NCBI GenBank assembly: GCA_934320655.1
Contig: CAKRFN010000006.1
Coordinates: 84,284 to 148,283, forward strand
Direction of reading: 5' to 3'
Length of the DNA: 64,000 nt
Source of the DNA: an uncultured Eubacterium sp.
GTDB taxonomy: Bacteria; Bacillota; Clostridia; Lachnospirales; Lachnospiraceae
The position numbers and the translations under genes were made by a program. Below the pieces are notes generated by a model, which saw nothing but the letters and a program-made list of their open reading frames with translations, made no database searches and had not been told where the DNA came from. This document shows positions 33,551-42,595 of the stretch, piece by piece (positions within the stretch are counted from its first letter, which is position 1; every line of letters begins with the position of its first letter).

Positions 33551-33868
33551 CTATGCGTCAACCGACTGTCGCCGCATGATTATTCTAACAGTTTTAAAAT
33601 ATCCTTCTTCCTTTGCCTTTTTAAGAATATTTAATTTATATTCAGATGACAAAACCGTTTCAAATGTGAAATCTTCCTTCTTGTTAATTGATTCATATCG
33701 CATCTTATCAACTAAAACAGCAGCCTCTCTATTATCCATCCCTGTTGTTGCAACAACATCATCTGCATTTGTATATTTACCAACTTTATCAAAGAATGTG
33801 GTAATTGTACTTTTTCCAGACCCGTTTGGACCGGCTAATACAAGAAGCATCGGCTTTCTATTCAGCAT
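33551..33868 (-). pseudogene. Zeta-toxin-like kinase, C-terminally truncated
   Basis: About 105 residues from the ATG at 33868. Walker A is clear (MLLVLAGPNGSGKSTITTFF), followed by YTNADDVVATTGMDNREAAVLVDKMRYESINKKEDFTFETVLSSEYKLNILKKAKEEGYFKTVRIIMRRQ. Zeta-family proteins phosphorylate UDP-activated sugars and normally have around 190 residues or more; this frame ends after the first half, so the C-terminal catalytic region is missing and toxicity is doubtful. It overlaps the upstream small ORF by 11 bp, as in toxin-antitoxin operons. Confidence 0.65.
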
Positions 33869-34055
33869 ACTTTCTTTCTCCGTTTGCATATTCTACATAG
33901 GCAGCTTTCTTTTCTTTATCATAACCTGCTACCGTTAATATATTACCACAATTTTCATAAAAAAACACTCCATTACCATATTCTTGCTCAGGCGTAAAAA
34001 TACTTGTCCGTTCAGTCAATTTCCGCCCGTTCGGTATAGACCGAAAATCGTTCAC
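33858..34055 (-). CDS. Small protein upstream of the truncated zeta toxin (possible antitoxin)
   Basis: A 65-residue ORF from a GTG at 34055 (MNDFRSIPNGRKLTERTSIFTPEQEYGNGVFFYENCGNILTVAGYDKEKKAAYVEYANGERKYAE). It overlaps the zeta-like gene, a layout suggesting translational coupling. I see no strong RBS for the GTG, so the true start may differ. No recognised domain; antitoxin by position only. Confidence 0.5.
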   Translation of the reverse strand: MNDFRSIPNGRKLTERTSIFTPEQEYGNGVFFYENCGNILTVAGYDKEKKAAYVEYANGERKYAE

Positions 34056-34067
34056 ATGCTATACTAT
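34030..34067 (+). promoter_or_regulatory. Promoter region of the AraC-ABC fusion gene
   Basis: The palindrome TTCGGTATAGACCGAA (34030-34045, 6-bp arms) is followed by the extended -10 TGCTATACT ending near 34065. It may be an operator for the AraC protein; the palindrome also lies inside the N-terminal part of the small minus-strand ORF. Confidence 0.45.
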
Positions 34068-34115
34068 GTGGCAGTTAGAAAAAACTAACCAGTTAATATA
34101 AGGAAGGTTTTGTCA

Positions 34116-35312
34116 ATGGATACATCCAAAACATTTGAAACGGAAGGTGCATCGCTGCTCGCCCAGAGCGACGGCATGATCGCCTACACAGCCGCGGGTG
34201 ACATGAAGCTCGATCTGCGCAGACAGCACACCGGAGCGTTCAATTTCCCATCGTGCCATTACCACGGGCTGACCGTCGCATTCGATCTCGATATCATCAG
34301 CCACTCGCTGTCGGATGAAGTCAAAGACTTTCCGGTGACACCCGCAGAGATCATCACACGCTTTTCACTCGGCTCCTATCCGCGTGTGCTGCACAAAGTC
34401 GCAGAGACGGAGCATATTTTCAGCGAGATGTACCGCGTACCGGAAAAGATCCGCATTCCGTATTTTAAAGTAAAGATCTTGGAGCTGCTCCTATACCTCG
34501 ACGCAATGACGATCCCTGTCGACGAGGAGGAACACCCCTATTTTTACCGGACACAGGTCGAAAAGGTCAAGGCGATTAAGCGGTTTCTGGCCGAACATCT
34601 CTCGGAAAACTATACGCAGGAGGAGCTTTCCCGCCGCTTTGACATTCCTATGACTCCGATGAAAACCTGTTTCCGCTCGGTGTACGGAGAAGCGATCGGC
34701 ACATGGCTTGCGGGCTACCGCATGAATCAGGCGGCAGAACTGCTGCTGCGCGAACGGGATCTGAGCATCGCCGAGATCGGCAGCCGCGTCGGATATGACA
34801 ACGCCGGAAAATTCACCGTCGCCTTCAAAAAAATCATGAAACTAACTCCGTCAGAATACCGGAGAGAAAGAGGGATAACCTATGAAAAAAAGGCTGCGCA
34901 ATGCGAAGAATTTATCGCCAAGCTGACGCAGGGCTACGACACACCCGCAGGCGAAGCGGGCAAACGGCTCTCCGGCGGTGAGAAACAGCGTATCGCCATC
35001 GCGCGCATGATGCTCAAAAACGCTCCCATCGTCATTCTCGATGAAGCGACCGCATTTACCGATCCCGAAAACGAGGAAAAGATCCAGCGCAGTATCGCGG
35101 CTCTGACGAAGGGCAAGACACTGTTAGTCATTGCACACCGCCTGTCCACGATCCGAAATGCCGATAAGATCGTCGTGCTAAAGAACGGAAACATTGTCGC
35201 AGAGGGCAGTCAGGAACAGCTGTTAGATACGTGCCCGCTGTACCACGATATGTGGCAGGCGCACATTGGCGCGAAAAACTGGGCGGTTTCTTCCGCAGAA
35301 AAGGAGGCGTAA
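34116..35312 (+). CDS. AraC regulator fused in frame to the C-terminal part of an ABC exporter ATPase
   Basis: About 398 residues from the ATG at 34116 (RBS AAGGAAGG). Residues about 1-250 are an AraC regulator (SLSIAEIGSRVGYDNAGKFTVAFKKIMKLTPSEYRRERG-type HTH). After GITYEKK the chain jumps to the middle of an ABC ATPase: AAQCEEFIAKLTQGYDTPAGEAGKRLSGGEKQRIAIARMMLKNAPIVILDEATAFTDPENE with H-loop AHRLSTIRN. Walker A and all transmembrane helices of that transporter are missing. The likely cause is a deletion spanning the end of araC and the first two thirds of an ABC gene. The HTH may still work; ATPase activity is not possible alone. Confidence 0.85.
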   Translation: MDTSKTFETEGASLLAQSDGMIAYTAAGDMKLDLRRQHTGAFNFPSCHYHGLTVAFDLDIISHSLSDEVKDFPVTPAEIITRFSLGSYPRVLHKVAETEHIFSEMYRVPEKIRIPYFKVKILELLLYLDAMTIPVDEEEHPYFYRTQVEKVKAIKRFLAEHLSENYTQEELSRRFDIPMTPMKTCFRSVYGEAIGTWLAGYRMNQAAELLLRERDLSIAEIGSRVGYDNAGKFTVAFKKIMKLTPSEYRRERGITYEKKAAQCEEFIAKLTQGYDTPAGEAGKRLSGGEKQRIAIARMMLKNAPIVILDEATAFTDPENEEKIQRSIAALTKGKTLLVIAHRLSTIRNADKIVVLKNGNIVAEGSQEQLLDTCPLYHDMWQAHIGAKNWAVSSAEKEA

Positions 35313-35315
35313 AGG

Positions 35316-36440
35316 ATGTTTAAAACAGTAAAACGAATCATCGACTGGTGCGGCGAATTCAAGGGCAAGCTCTATCAGGGATTTGTCATGACCTTCTTCT
35401 CGCACATTTTTACCGCGATGCCTTTAGCATTGGCGGCATACACGATCGGCAAACTCATCGAAGCGCAGCAAAGCGGTACGGCGTTCGACACCTCATGGAT
35501 CTGGAAAAGTATACTGATTCAAGTCGTCCTCGTATTTTTCCGCTTTTTATTCGACTATTTCCGTGCAAGACTGCAGGAGCCGATCAGCGACAGCGCACAT
35601 ACGCTCGGTGTGATCGACGATGCGATGGATCAGCTCGACGCATTGAAGGGAGAAAACTTTATCGATGCAGACGGCAAAGACATCCGGCTCGACCGCTACG
35701 ATATTACATTCTCGCATGTAAATTTCGGCTATGACTCACGCACCGTATTAAAGGATGTCAGCTTTCAGATTCCCGAAAAGACCTCAACTGCGATCGTCGG
35801 CCCATCCGGTTCCGGAAAGACAACGATTTGCAGCCTGATCGCACGCTTTTATGATCCGCAGGCGGGCAGTATCACAGTCGGCGGACACGATCTGCGCGAA
35901 TTTACGTGTGACAGCCTGCTGACAAATATTTCGATGGTATTCCAGAATGTCTACCTGTTCAACGATACGATCCGCGCCAATATCTGCTTCGGAAAACCGG
36001 ACGCAACCGAGGCGGAAATGATCGCCGCAGCGAAAAAAGCCCGCTGCCATGACTTTATCATGGCGCTCCCGCAGGGCTACGACACCATCGTCGAAGAAGG
36101 CGGCGGCACACTCTCCGGCGGTGAAAAGCAGCGCATCTCTATCGCCCGTGCGATACTGAAAAATGCGCCGATCATCATTCTCGATGAGGCGACTGCCAGC
36201 ATTGACCCGGAGAACGAGCACCTGATCCAGCAGGCGATCTCCGAGCTGACCAAAGGAAAAACGATCATCACGATCGCCCACCGTCTGGCGACCATCCAGA
36301 ACGCCGACCAGATTCTCGTTGTGGATGACGGTCGGATCGCCGAAGCCGGTACGCACGAGGAGCTTATCCGGCAGGACGGCGTATACAAACACTTCACCGA
36401 GATCCGCGAAAAAGCGGAAGGCTGGAACATCGCATCCTGA
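35316..36440 (+). CDS. ABC exporter with an internal in-frame deletion of transmembrane helices
   Basis: 374 residues instead of the usual 570-600. The N-terminus keeps about two TM helices (GFVMTFFSHIFTAMPLALAAYTIGKLI, WKSILIQVVLVFFRFLFDYF), then at RARLQEPISDSAHTLGVIDDAMDQL it passes directly to the region before the ATPase. The nucleotide-binding domain is complete: Walker A GPSGSGKT, Q-loop FQN, LSGGEKQRISIARAIL, Walker B IIILDEAT and H-loop AHRLA. It starts 4 bp after the fused gene, with GGAGGCGTAAAGG upstream. Transport is unlikely with four helices lost. Confidence 0.85.
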   Translation: MFKTVKRIIDWCGEFKGKLYQGFVMTFFSHIFTAMPLALAAYTIGKLIEAQQSGTAFDTSWIWKSILIQVVLVFFRFLFDYFRARLQEPISDSAHTLGVIDDAMDQLDALKGENFIDADGKDIRLDRYDITFSHVNFGYDSRTVLKDVSFQIPEKTSTAIVGPSGSGKTTICSLIARFYDPQAGSITVGGHDLREFTCDSLLTNISMVFQNVYLFNDTIRANICFGKPDATEAEMIAAAKKARCHDFIMALPQGYDTIVEEGGGTLSGGEKQRISIARAILKNAPIIILDEATASIDPENEHLIQQAISELTKGKTIITIAHRLATIQNADQILVVDDGRIAEAGTHEELIRQDGVYKHFTEIREKAEGWNIAS

Positions 36441-36447
36441 CACCCGG

Positions 36448-37071
36448 CTAATTCCTAAGGATCTCGCGAAACACCGCATCGCGGTCAAAGTCTCCCGTTC
36501 CGAAACCCGGGATCTCTTTGATCGCCTTGCAAACGCTGATGCTGACGCCTGTGAGAATCTGACCAATCTCCTGATCGGAATAAGGACAGTCGCCGACAAC
36601 GATCAGTGAGGACAGGCTGTGCACGACCAGCCACAGATCCCGGAAATACAGATCTGCCTCGTCCGGCGTAATATGGTAGATATTCGTGAGTGTCGGGCGG
36701 ACGAGTTCCTGCAAATGACGCATGGCTGCCATCGCACCGTGCTCCTTATCCTGCGCCTGCGACAGAAACAGCAGCCGATACAACTCCGGCTCCTCCCGCG
36801 CAAAGCGGATATACTGCATCCCCACACCGAAAAACGGGATTTTCTCTTTTAAGCCTGCATCCGCGTAGCCGTCATACACAGTCACCGCGGCAGCATAGAC
36901 CTCTTTTTTCACAACATCCATCGTTCCGAAGCCGGTAAAAACCGGCTGTGTAGAGGTTCCGAGTTCATCCGCCATCGTTTTTGCCGTCAGACCATCAATC
37001 CCCTTTGCCCGCACGACACGCAGTGCCGCATCCACCATTTCCTTTTTCGTAAACTTATTCTTTGGAGCCAT
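36448..37071 (-). CDS. TetR family regulator
   Basis: A 207-residue regulator with an N-terminal HTH (KKEMVDAALRVVRAKGIDGLTAKTMADELGTSTQPVFTGFGTMDVV) and a WHG-type C-terminal domain. It is convergent with the ABC genes, 7 bp apart. Its promoter holds a TATCAAATGATA operator that recurs at 52991 and 53139, so it is the best candidate for autoregulation and control of those promoters (inference). The ligand is unknown. Confidence 0.88.
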   Translation of the reverse strand: MAPKNKFTKKEMVDAALRVVRAKGIDGLTAKTMADELGTSTQPVFTGFGTMDVVKKEVYAAAVTVYDGYADAGLKEKIPFFGVGMQYIRFAREEPELYRLLFLSQAQDKEHGAMAAMRHLQELVRPTLTNIYHITPDEADLYFRDLWLVVHSLSSLIVVGDCPYSDQEIGQILTGVSISVCKAIKEIPGFGTGDFDRDAVFREILRN

Positions 37072-37109
37072 ATTTTCGCATTCCTTTCACTATAAGCACT
37101 TTCAATATG

Positions 37110-37160
37110 TATCATTTGATATATATTGCATATTGTACTTTGTCAATATGTGTTTGTCAA
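37110..37160 (-). promoter_or_regulatory. TetR promoter with operator (regulon copy 1)
   Basis: Minus strand TTGACA (37155-37160), a 17-bp spacer, TACAAT (37132-37137), then the palindrome TATCA-AA-TGATA (37110-37121) just after the transcription start region. The same layout occurs at 52991-53041 and 53100-53150. Confidence 0.75.
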
Positions 37161-37222
37161 GCGATATGTGCATTCTCACAGAGCATTTTATGTAATAGGT
37201 AATTTCCTATGAATTAAACAAA

Positions 37223-37273
37223 GCGTGAGCAATCCTTAACCCGCCTCTGCCGCCGGTTAAATATCGCCCACGC
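37223..37273 (-). terminator. Terminator of the sugar operon ending in the SGNH gene
   Basis: A long imperfect hairpin: GCGTGAGCAATCCTTAACC (37223-37241) pairs, with some G-U pairs, with the region ending GCCCACGC at 37273. The minus strand then continues TTTGTTTAATTC. Confidence 0.7.
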
Positions 37274-37303
37274 CCTGTTTTCAACTAACTACTATATTTT
37301 GGA

Positions 37304-38014
37304 TCAAATGCCAAACTGACTGAAATCAATCTCCTGTTCCAAAATTCCAGCCATTTTGTCATAGCCAAACACATTTGGATGTAACCCTTCCAGACTCAAT
37401 TCCAGTTGCAAGGATTTACCGTCCCTGTCTACAAAATAGGGATAATAATCTACGTACTTCATACCGTATCTGCACGCCAGTTTTCTCATACCCTCATTAT
37501 AGGACTTCACATACTGTTTACGTTCCTCCTCATGATTCGTCCAATTCATATTTGTCGGCAATATAGAGCATACAACCGTCCGGAACGATTCCGCAGATGC
37601 CATTTGAAACACCCGCTCCATATTAGAAAGTGCTTCCTGTAAGACCTGCTCCGGCTCGCTGACGGGTTCCCGTTTCCACGGATCAAATTCCAGATCCCAC
37701 GTATCATTGATACCAACCATGACAATAACCATTTTCGGCTTTAATTGAATTGCATCTGCATAAAAACGATGAAGAAACGATTGGGTGCGGTCTCCACCGA
37801 TCCCCCGGTTTAAAATCATCAAATGATATTTATGGAAGTACGCTTCCAATTCCCACATCTGTGTAATGGAATCACCGATAAATACTATATCCACCGGACA
37901 TTCCTTTTGCACAACTGTCTGATTTTTGCAATCAAATTCCATTCTTCTCTCGTCTGCCCGAAAAACCTGCGACAGATACCCCGGTTTTATCCATGATTTC
38001 TTCTGTATATTCAT
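37304..38014 (-). CDS. SGNH/GDSL-family hydrolase
   Basis: A 236-residue esterase-type protein. Block I VDIVFIGDSITQMW carries the nucleophile Ser, block II NRGIGGD, block III VGINDTWD and the C-terminal EGLHPN has the catalytic His (Glu where Asp is more usual). Such enzymes often deacetylate sugars. It is the last gene of the sugar ABC operon, so a role in removing ester groups from the imported glycan is likely. No signal peptide, so cytoplasmic. Confidence 0.85.
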   Translation of the reverse strand: MNIQKKSWIKPGYLSQVFRADERRMEFDCKNQTVVQKECPVDIVFIGDSITQMWELEAYFHKYHLMILNRGIGGDRTQSFLHRFYADAIQLKPKMVIVMVGINDTWDLEFDPWKREPVSEPEQVLQEALSNMERVFQMASAESFRTVVCSILPTNMNWTNHEEERKQYVKSYNEGMRKLACRYGMKYVDYYPYFVDRDGKSLQLELSLEGLHPNVFGYDKMAGILEQEIDFSQFGI

Positions 38015-38037
38015 TCTGTTATTCCCAATTTGCTATT

Positions 38038-39975
38038 CTACGAAATCTCCCACAGAAAACGGCTCCGGCACAGACCAAGCACGGGCATTCCGTGATTTTT
38101 CACACAGACTGTACTCATTCCGCCGATCGTGAAGTGCGCTTCCTGCGGAAGCTCGTCTGCCTGCAGTTTAATCAATATCTGGTTCCAGCCCTTAGAGATG
38201 GTAGTTACCTTATAATTGGATAAATCACCCAACGCACCGCCATTTCCCAGATTTGCCCTCAATGCGGTTTTCTCCTTTGTCGTATGAATCAGCTCCGTAT
38301 TCAGATACAATTTCATATATCCGTTATTCGGGACACCTAAAACGACTTCCTTGTCCTCTTCGGAATAAAACTGATGCAATGCAAATATGACTCCTTTTTC
38401 AGAGAAGCGCGTTCCCAGACTGAGATCATTTCCTGTATTCCATTGCTCTTCAAATTGCTCCGGCGGTCTCACGAACCAGCTCTGTTCATCCACGCAGCAA
38501 TCGTCTTCAATCGTTTTGTCCGGATAGAGCCGGGATATCATCCACCGGTTTCCTCCGAGCAGCACAATCGGTATCGCCGGAATTGCCGGTTCCCCGCAGA
38601 TCCTTATTTTCAGCCAGCATTGATTTGTCTCCCTGATCTGCGCAGCATCGGCACATATTTCATAAATCATCTGCGCGTCGCCTTCGGGCGCCAATACAAG
38701 CTGCTCCGTACCTTGCCCTTTAAGGTAAAAGCCCTCCGGCAGCTCCAGCCGGATATCCATCTGCTTCTCAACCGGATGCAGATTTTTCAATTTTACGGTT
38801 ATTTTAGAGGCACGATCACCTACAATCGCCGCATCCCTGTCATACTGTACCGTTTCCCTGACTCCGCCATAAACATATACCAGACTATCCGGTGCATAGT
38901 CCTTCAGGAAATTTAATTCAGGTATTTTGATCTGCCCCGTTTCACTGCATGGCATACTTTCATCACAGAATTCAATCTCCTTTCCCCAATAGTTCAAAAC
39001 CCGCTCCGCCTCTTTACAGACCACCTCCGTCAACTCCCGGATGTCTGTAGGTGCTGTCAGATTGCGGATACCGCCAGTCGTCATATTTGTCGCTATTTCG
39101 TACCCTAACGGCTCGATCCATTTTTCCGGCAATGCAGACGCACCACCGATAATTCCCAGAATCGCCCCCAGTGTTGCTGCGGTACAGTCCGTATCCCAGC
39201 CGCAATTAACCGCTTTACAGATAGCATCACCAAAATCTTCCCCATACAGCCATCCGATCGTCTGAAATCCAAGATTCAACGGAGAATATTGCGCCACCGG
39301 ATGATAAAACGCTTCCACCAGATCATTGCGGTTTTCCTCATATTTCATGCCCGAATGATAATTATCGATTGTACGCTTGACGCACTGATATGTAAGGCTT
39401 GACGCCGGGATGGATGCCAGTGCCGCATCCAGCAGTTCGAATTTATTATCGTTTACAAATGCACACGACTCCAGAACCGCATTAAATATCTCTCCGTAAA
39501 CGGATTCCCCGCCGCCATGATCTACAATCGCATCCTGATACGCATACCACGCTGCCAGCTCCGGACAGCCGGGTGCGACACACGCCCATAGCTCAGAACG
39601 GATCGGGCTTCCCATGCAGTCTTTAAATGCGTTATTGTGCCATCCGCACACCGGAGGCTGTAAACCCTTTTGCATATTCTCCTTGCACAAGCCATACTCA
39701 TCAAAATTATAAGCAACACAATCCGTCCACGCTTCTACCAGATCTGCAGCAGTCAGACCGGGACCTTTTTTTCGGAGCTGCTGCAGCCAGATCAGCTGGA
39801 GCTCCAAGTCATCATTTGGAATTCCTCCTTCCGGAAGAAACGGATACCAGTCTATCTGAAACATCTCTTTCCTGCCGAATTTTTCTTCCAATGGTTCACC
39901 CAAGGTTCCGCCGGCATTTTTCCCCAGCCAGCATCCCATCACTTTATCGCGAAAACGTTTCCGATCAATCTTCAA
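38038..39975 (-). CDS. ADP-ribosylglycohydrolase-family protein with C-terminal beta-sandwich
   Basis: About 645 residues. Residues about 8-340 are an ADP-ribosylglycohydrolase fold (KVMGCWLGKNAGGTLGEP, PNDDLELQLIWL, and the metal site NCGWDTDCTAATLGAILGI), with the Mg-binding acidic residues kept. The remaining 300 residues look like beta domains (SKITVKLKNLHPVEKQMDIRLELPEGFYLKG). The TTG at 39975 overlapping the upstream stop is my preferred start; an ATG at 40002 is possible. Its place between glycosidase-like and SGNH genes points to a glycoside or N-ribosyl substrate rather than protein ADP-ribosylation (inference). Confidence 0.82.
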   Translation of the reverse strand: MKIDRKRFRDKVMGCWLGKNAGGTLGEPLEEKFGRKEMFQIDWYPFLPEGGIPNDDLELQLIWLQQLRKKGPGLTAADLVEAWTDCVAYNFDEYGLCKENMQKGLQPPVCGWHNNAFKDCMGSPIRSELWACVAPGCPELAAWYAYQDAIVDHGGGESVYGEIFNAVLESCAFVNDNKFELLDAALASIPASSLTYQCVKRTIDNYHSGMKYEENRNDLVEAFYHPVAQYSPLNLGFQTIGWLYGEDFGDAICKAVNCGWDTDCTAATLGAILGIIGGASALPEKWIEPLGYEIATNMTTGGIRNLTAPTDIRELTEVVCKEAERVLNYWGKEIEFCDESMPCSETGQIKIPELNFLKDYAPDSLVYVYGGVRETVQYDRDAAIVGDRASKITVKLKNLHPVEKQMDIRLELPEGFYLKGQGTEQLVLAPEGDAQMIYEICADAAQIRETNQCWLKIRICGEPAIPAIPIVLLGGNRWMISRLYPDKTIEDDCCVDEQSWFVRPPEQFEEQWNTGNDLSLGTRFSEKGVIFALHQFYSEEDKEVVLGVPNNGYMKLYLNTELIHTTKEKTALRANLGNGGALGDLSNYKVTTISKGWNQILIKLQADELPQEAHFTIGGMSTVCVKNHGMPVLGLCRSRFLWEIS

Positions 39976-41695
39976 CTGTCTCAACCTTCTTTCCCTGTGC
40001 AAGCATACGCTTTAATGCATTCGTGTAAAACGCAACCCGTTCCGGATTTAACTGCGCATCAAATGGATATTTTTCAATAAATGTTGTTTGAAGCAGGTCT
40101 TCCCTATACTTCTCCATCTCCCGGATAGTCTCCTCCAGAAGTACGTCCGCTGTTTTTCCGTCTGCCAGTATATCCGCTGCATTCTTTTCCGTTACATATC
40201 TTCCAAAGCAATAACCGCGTGCCGTCAGACGGAAGCCCCGTACATACCAGCGCATAAATTCAAAATGCTCCTTCATTTTTTCGTAGGCAGTCTCTGTCAA
40301 TCCCATATTTCCGGCTGCTACACGGTCAACTAATTTTTCGCATTTTACATAAGCTTCTTCTTTGTCTTCAATGATTTTTGCTATATTTTCTACTGACATC
40401 TCCAGTGCATCCTTTTTCTCCGGATCCCACTCACTCAGACTGTGATGCGTTCCACCGATAAAAGTAAACTGCTCCGGTGTGAGATGCATACAGCTATCAT
40501 TTGAGAACAGGCAGCCATTCACAAAATTTGTTTTCTCGACAATCGGCCATGTTTCGTCCATAATCTCCCTGACTGTCCGGACACAGGTCTTTAACTGACC
40601 GGGGCTTAACTGTTCATCAAGCAGATGTTCGCCCTGCAGCCACCGTAAATAGATCTCCTCCTCACTTGTATTCTCATTCTCTGCATAGGCTGCAATCGCA
40701 TACAGATTTACCATATTCAAATTGTCAAAACAGGTCCAGTCCTGTACACCTTCCCAATCGGTTCTCGCAAGAAATCCTGTCACATGATGCTCTTTTCCGT
40801 ACCGCAGTCTGCGCTTTATATCAGAAAGCATCGCAGAAGGCTGAACACCCCAGCCGAAAAACTGTCCATTTACATCATATTCCGTAATCTGCGGATGACT
40901 GCCGACATGCCCCATCAAAGGATTGTCCGGAAATGTCGGATAAAAATCATGCGGCGTATTTTTTAAAGATAATACGATCTCCTCCGGCATATCAACAAAT
41001 GCCTTCTGAAATCTCTCCTGTTCTGCTTTTGTATAAATGAAGTCCCTGATAATCAGCTTCTTTCCGGCATTTTTAAAAGGCTCGTACATTGCCATAATCA
41101 TATTCTTATACCATTCTACCGGATCTAAGTTCTTACAGCGCTCGCATCCGCACGCAAATGTATTGCTGATCGCGAGCCGCGCCTCTCCGGTTCCGATGGA
41201 GCAGATAATTCCTGCCAGATCGGGCAATGCCAGAAACAGCTCCTTGTATTTATAGGGCAGGAATTCTTCATACCAGAACGGATTACTCGGACAGATTGTT
41301 CCGTCTGCCTGCATGAGCTCCTTTTTATATTTCAGGACAAAATCTGAAAACCACAGTTCCTTGTTTTCAAAATAAATATCCACACCGGCTTCCTTTGCCT
41401 CGCGGATCACATGGTTGATGTAATCTCTCCGGTTGAGATTCAGATTCTCTCTCAGCGCATGATTCAGAATCGGATGATCCACCTCTAAAAATGCGTCATA
41501 ATAACTCTTGGGATCTCCCGATCCACCCAGAAACTTTGCAGGAAACACGATTTTATCTTCGATTCCCGGTTCATGAAACACCATTGCATTCATGTTGTTT
41601 TTTACCATAAAGTCCAGTCGCCGTCTGATCTCATCCAGATTCCAGATCTGTGTGAAATCATGTATTTCCATTGCTCGAAATGTGTATTCCTTCAT
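39965..41695 (-). CDS. Putative (beta/alpha)8 glycoside hydrolase of the sugar operon
   Basis: A 576-residue cytoplasmic protein from the ATG at 41695 (RBS AAAGGAG). The pattern of strands and helices (IRRRLDFMVKNNMNAMVFHEPG, RRDYINHVIREAKEAGVDIYFENKELWF, LAGIICSIGTGEARLAISN with CGCERC, HHVTGFLARTDWEGVQDWTCFDNLN) resembles the alpha-glucuronidase (GH67)-like and DUF4838-type barrels, but I cannot place it in a family with certainty. It is preceded by two permease genes and followed, with overlap, by the ADP-ribosylglycohydrolase gene. Confidence 0.65.
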   Translation of the reverse strand: MKEYTFRAMEIHDFTQIWNLDEIRRRLDFMVKNNMNAMVFHEPGIEDKIVFPAKFLGGSGDPKSYYDAFLEVDHPILNHALRENLNLNRRDYINHVIREAKEAGVDIYFENKELWFSDFVLKYKKELMQADGTICPSNPFWYEEFLPYKYKELFLALPDLAGIICSIGTGEARLAISNTFACGCERCKNLDPVEWYKNMIMAMYEPFKNAGKKLIIRDFIYTKAEQERFQKAFVDMPEEIVLSLKNTPHDFYPTFPDNPLMGHVGSHPQITEYDVNGQFFGWGVQPSAMLSDIKRRLRYGKEHHVTGFLARTDWEGVQDWTCFDNLNMVNLYAIAAYAENENTSEEEIYLRWLQGEHLLDEQLSPGQLKTCVRTVREIMDETWPIVEKTNFVNGCLFSNDSCMHLTPEQFTFIGGTHHSLSEWDPEKKDALEMSVENIAKIIEDKEEAYVKCEKLVDRVAAGNMGLTETAYEKMKEHFEFMRWYVRGFRLTARGYCFGRYVTEKNAADILADGKTADVLLEETIREMEKYREDLLQTTFIEKYPFDAQLNPERVAFYTNALKRMLAQGKKVETVED

Positions 41696-41753
41696 TGTAT
41701 TACTCCTTTTACCTCTCATATTTTAGCTGTCATTCTAAGTTATTTTCGTGCTC

Positions 41754-42593
41754 TTATCCCTTCAACCCCGAAGATGCAATTCCTTCCACAAAATATTTCT
41801 GGAAACAGAAAAACATAATTACCAAAGGCAGAATTGATACGCATGCCATCGCCATGATCTCATTCCAGTTTGTGGATGCAGCTACATCCAGACCCATTCT
41901 GAGTGCAAGCGACAGCGGATATTTTGATACGCTGTTTATGTAAATCAACGGATTCATAAAATCATTCCATGTCCAGATCGTCTGGAAGATACATACAGAT
42001 ATCATGGACGGTTTCAACACCGGCAGTAAAATCTGCGTCAGGATCTGGAATGAATTACAGCCGTCTATCTTGGCTGCCTCGTCGAGCTCCCTTGGGATTC
42101 CTCTCAAAAACTGAACCTCCTGATAAATAAAAAACGGATAGCAGGCAAACAGGGCAGGCATCCAGAACGGCAGATACCCATCCAGCCATCCGAGATCACG
42201 GAACAGCAGATATCTCGGTATAATCAGCACCGCATTCGGCACCATCATTGTTGAGAGCATCAGCGCAAATAATACTTTGTGCCCTTTAAAAGAGAATCTG
42301 GCAAACCCATAAGCAACAACTGTACAGGACACTACCGTAAACAGTACAGTCGGTATTACGAGCAGAAACGTGTTGATAAAAAAATCAGTAAATGTATACT
42401 GCCCCGAAGCATGCCAGCCTTCGACAAAGCCGGACCAGTCAAACTGTGCCGGAAGCAGGCTGGTCGCCAGATTGATTTCATCATTTGTCTTGAACGCTGC
42501 AAAAAACATCCAGATTAACGGGTAAATCATTATGATTCCGATCGCAGTTATCATAAGAAAGGACAACCCTCGTAAAAGTCGTTTCTTTATCAT
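41754..42593 (-). CDS. Carbohydrate ABC transporter permease (MalG type)
   Basis: A 279-residue permease with six TM helices, starting MIKKRLLRGLSFLMITAIGIIMIYPLIWM. The EAA loop is LRGIPRELDEAAKIDGCNSFQILTQILLPVLKPS, and the C-terminal QKYFVEGIASSGLKG is the CUT1 family tail. It follows the MalF-type gene by 2 bp. Confidence 0.92.
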   Translation of the reverse strand: MIKKRLLRGLSFLMITAIGIIMIYPLIWMFFAAFKTNDEINLATSLLPAQFDWSGFVEGWHASGQYTFTDFFINTFLLVIPTVLFTVVSCTVVAYGFARFSFKGHKVLFALMLSTMMVPNAVLIIPRYLLFRDLGWLDGYLPFWMPALFACYPFFIYQEVQFLRGIPRELDEAAKIDGCNSFQILTQILLPVLKPSMISVCIFQTIWTWNDFMNPLIYINSVSKYPLSLALRMGLDVAASTNWNEIMAMACVSILPLVIMFFCFQKYFVEGIASSGLKG

Positions 42594-42595
42594 TT

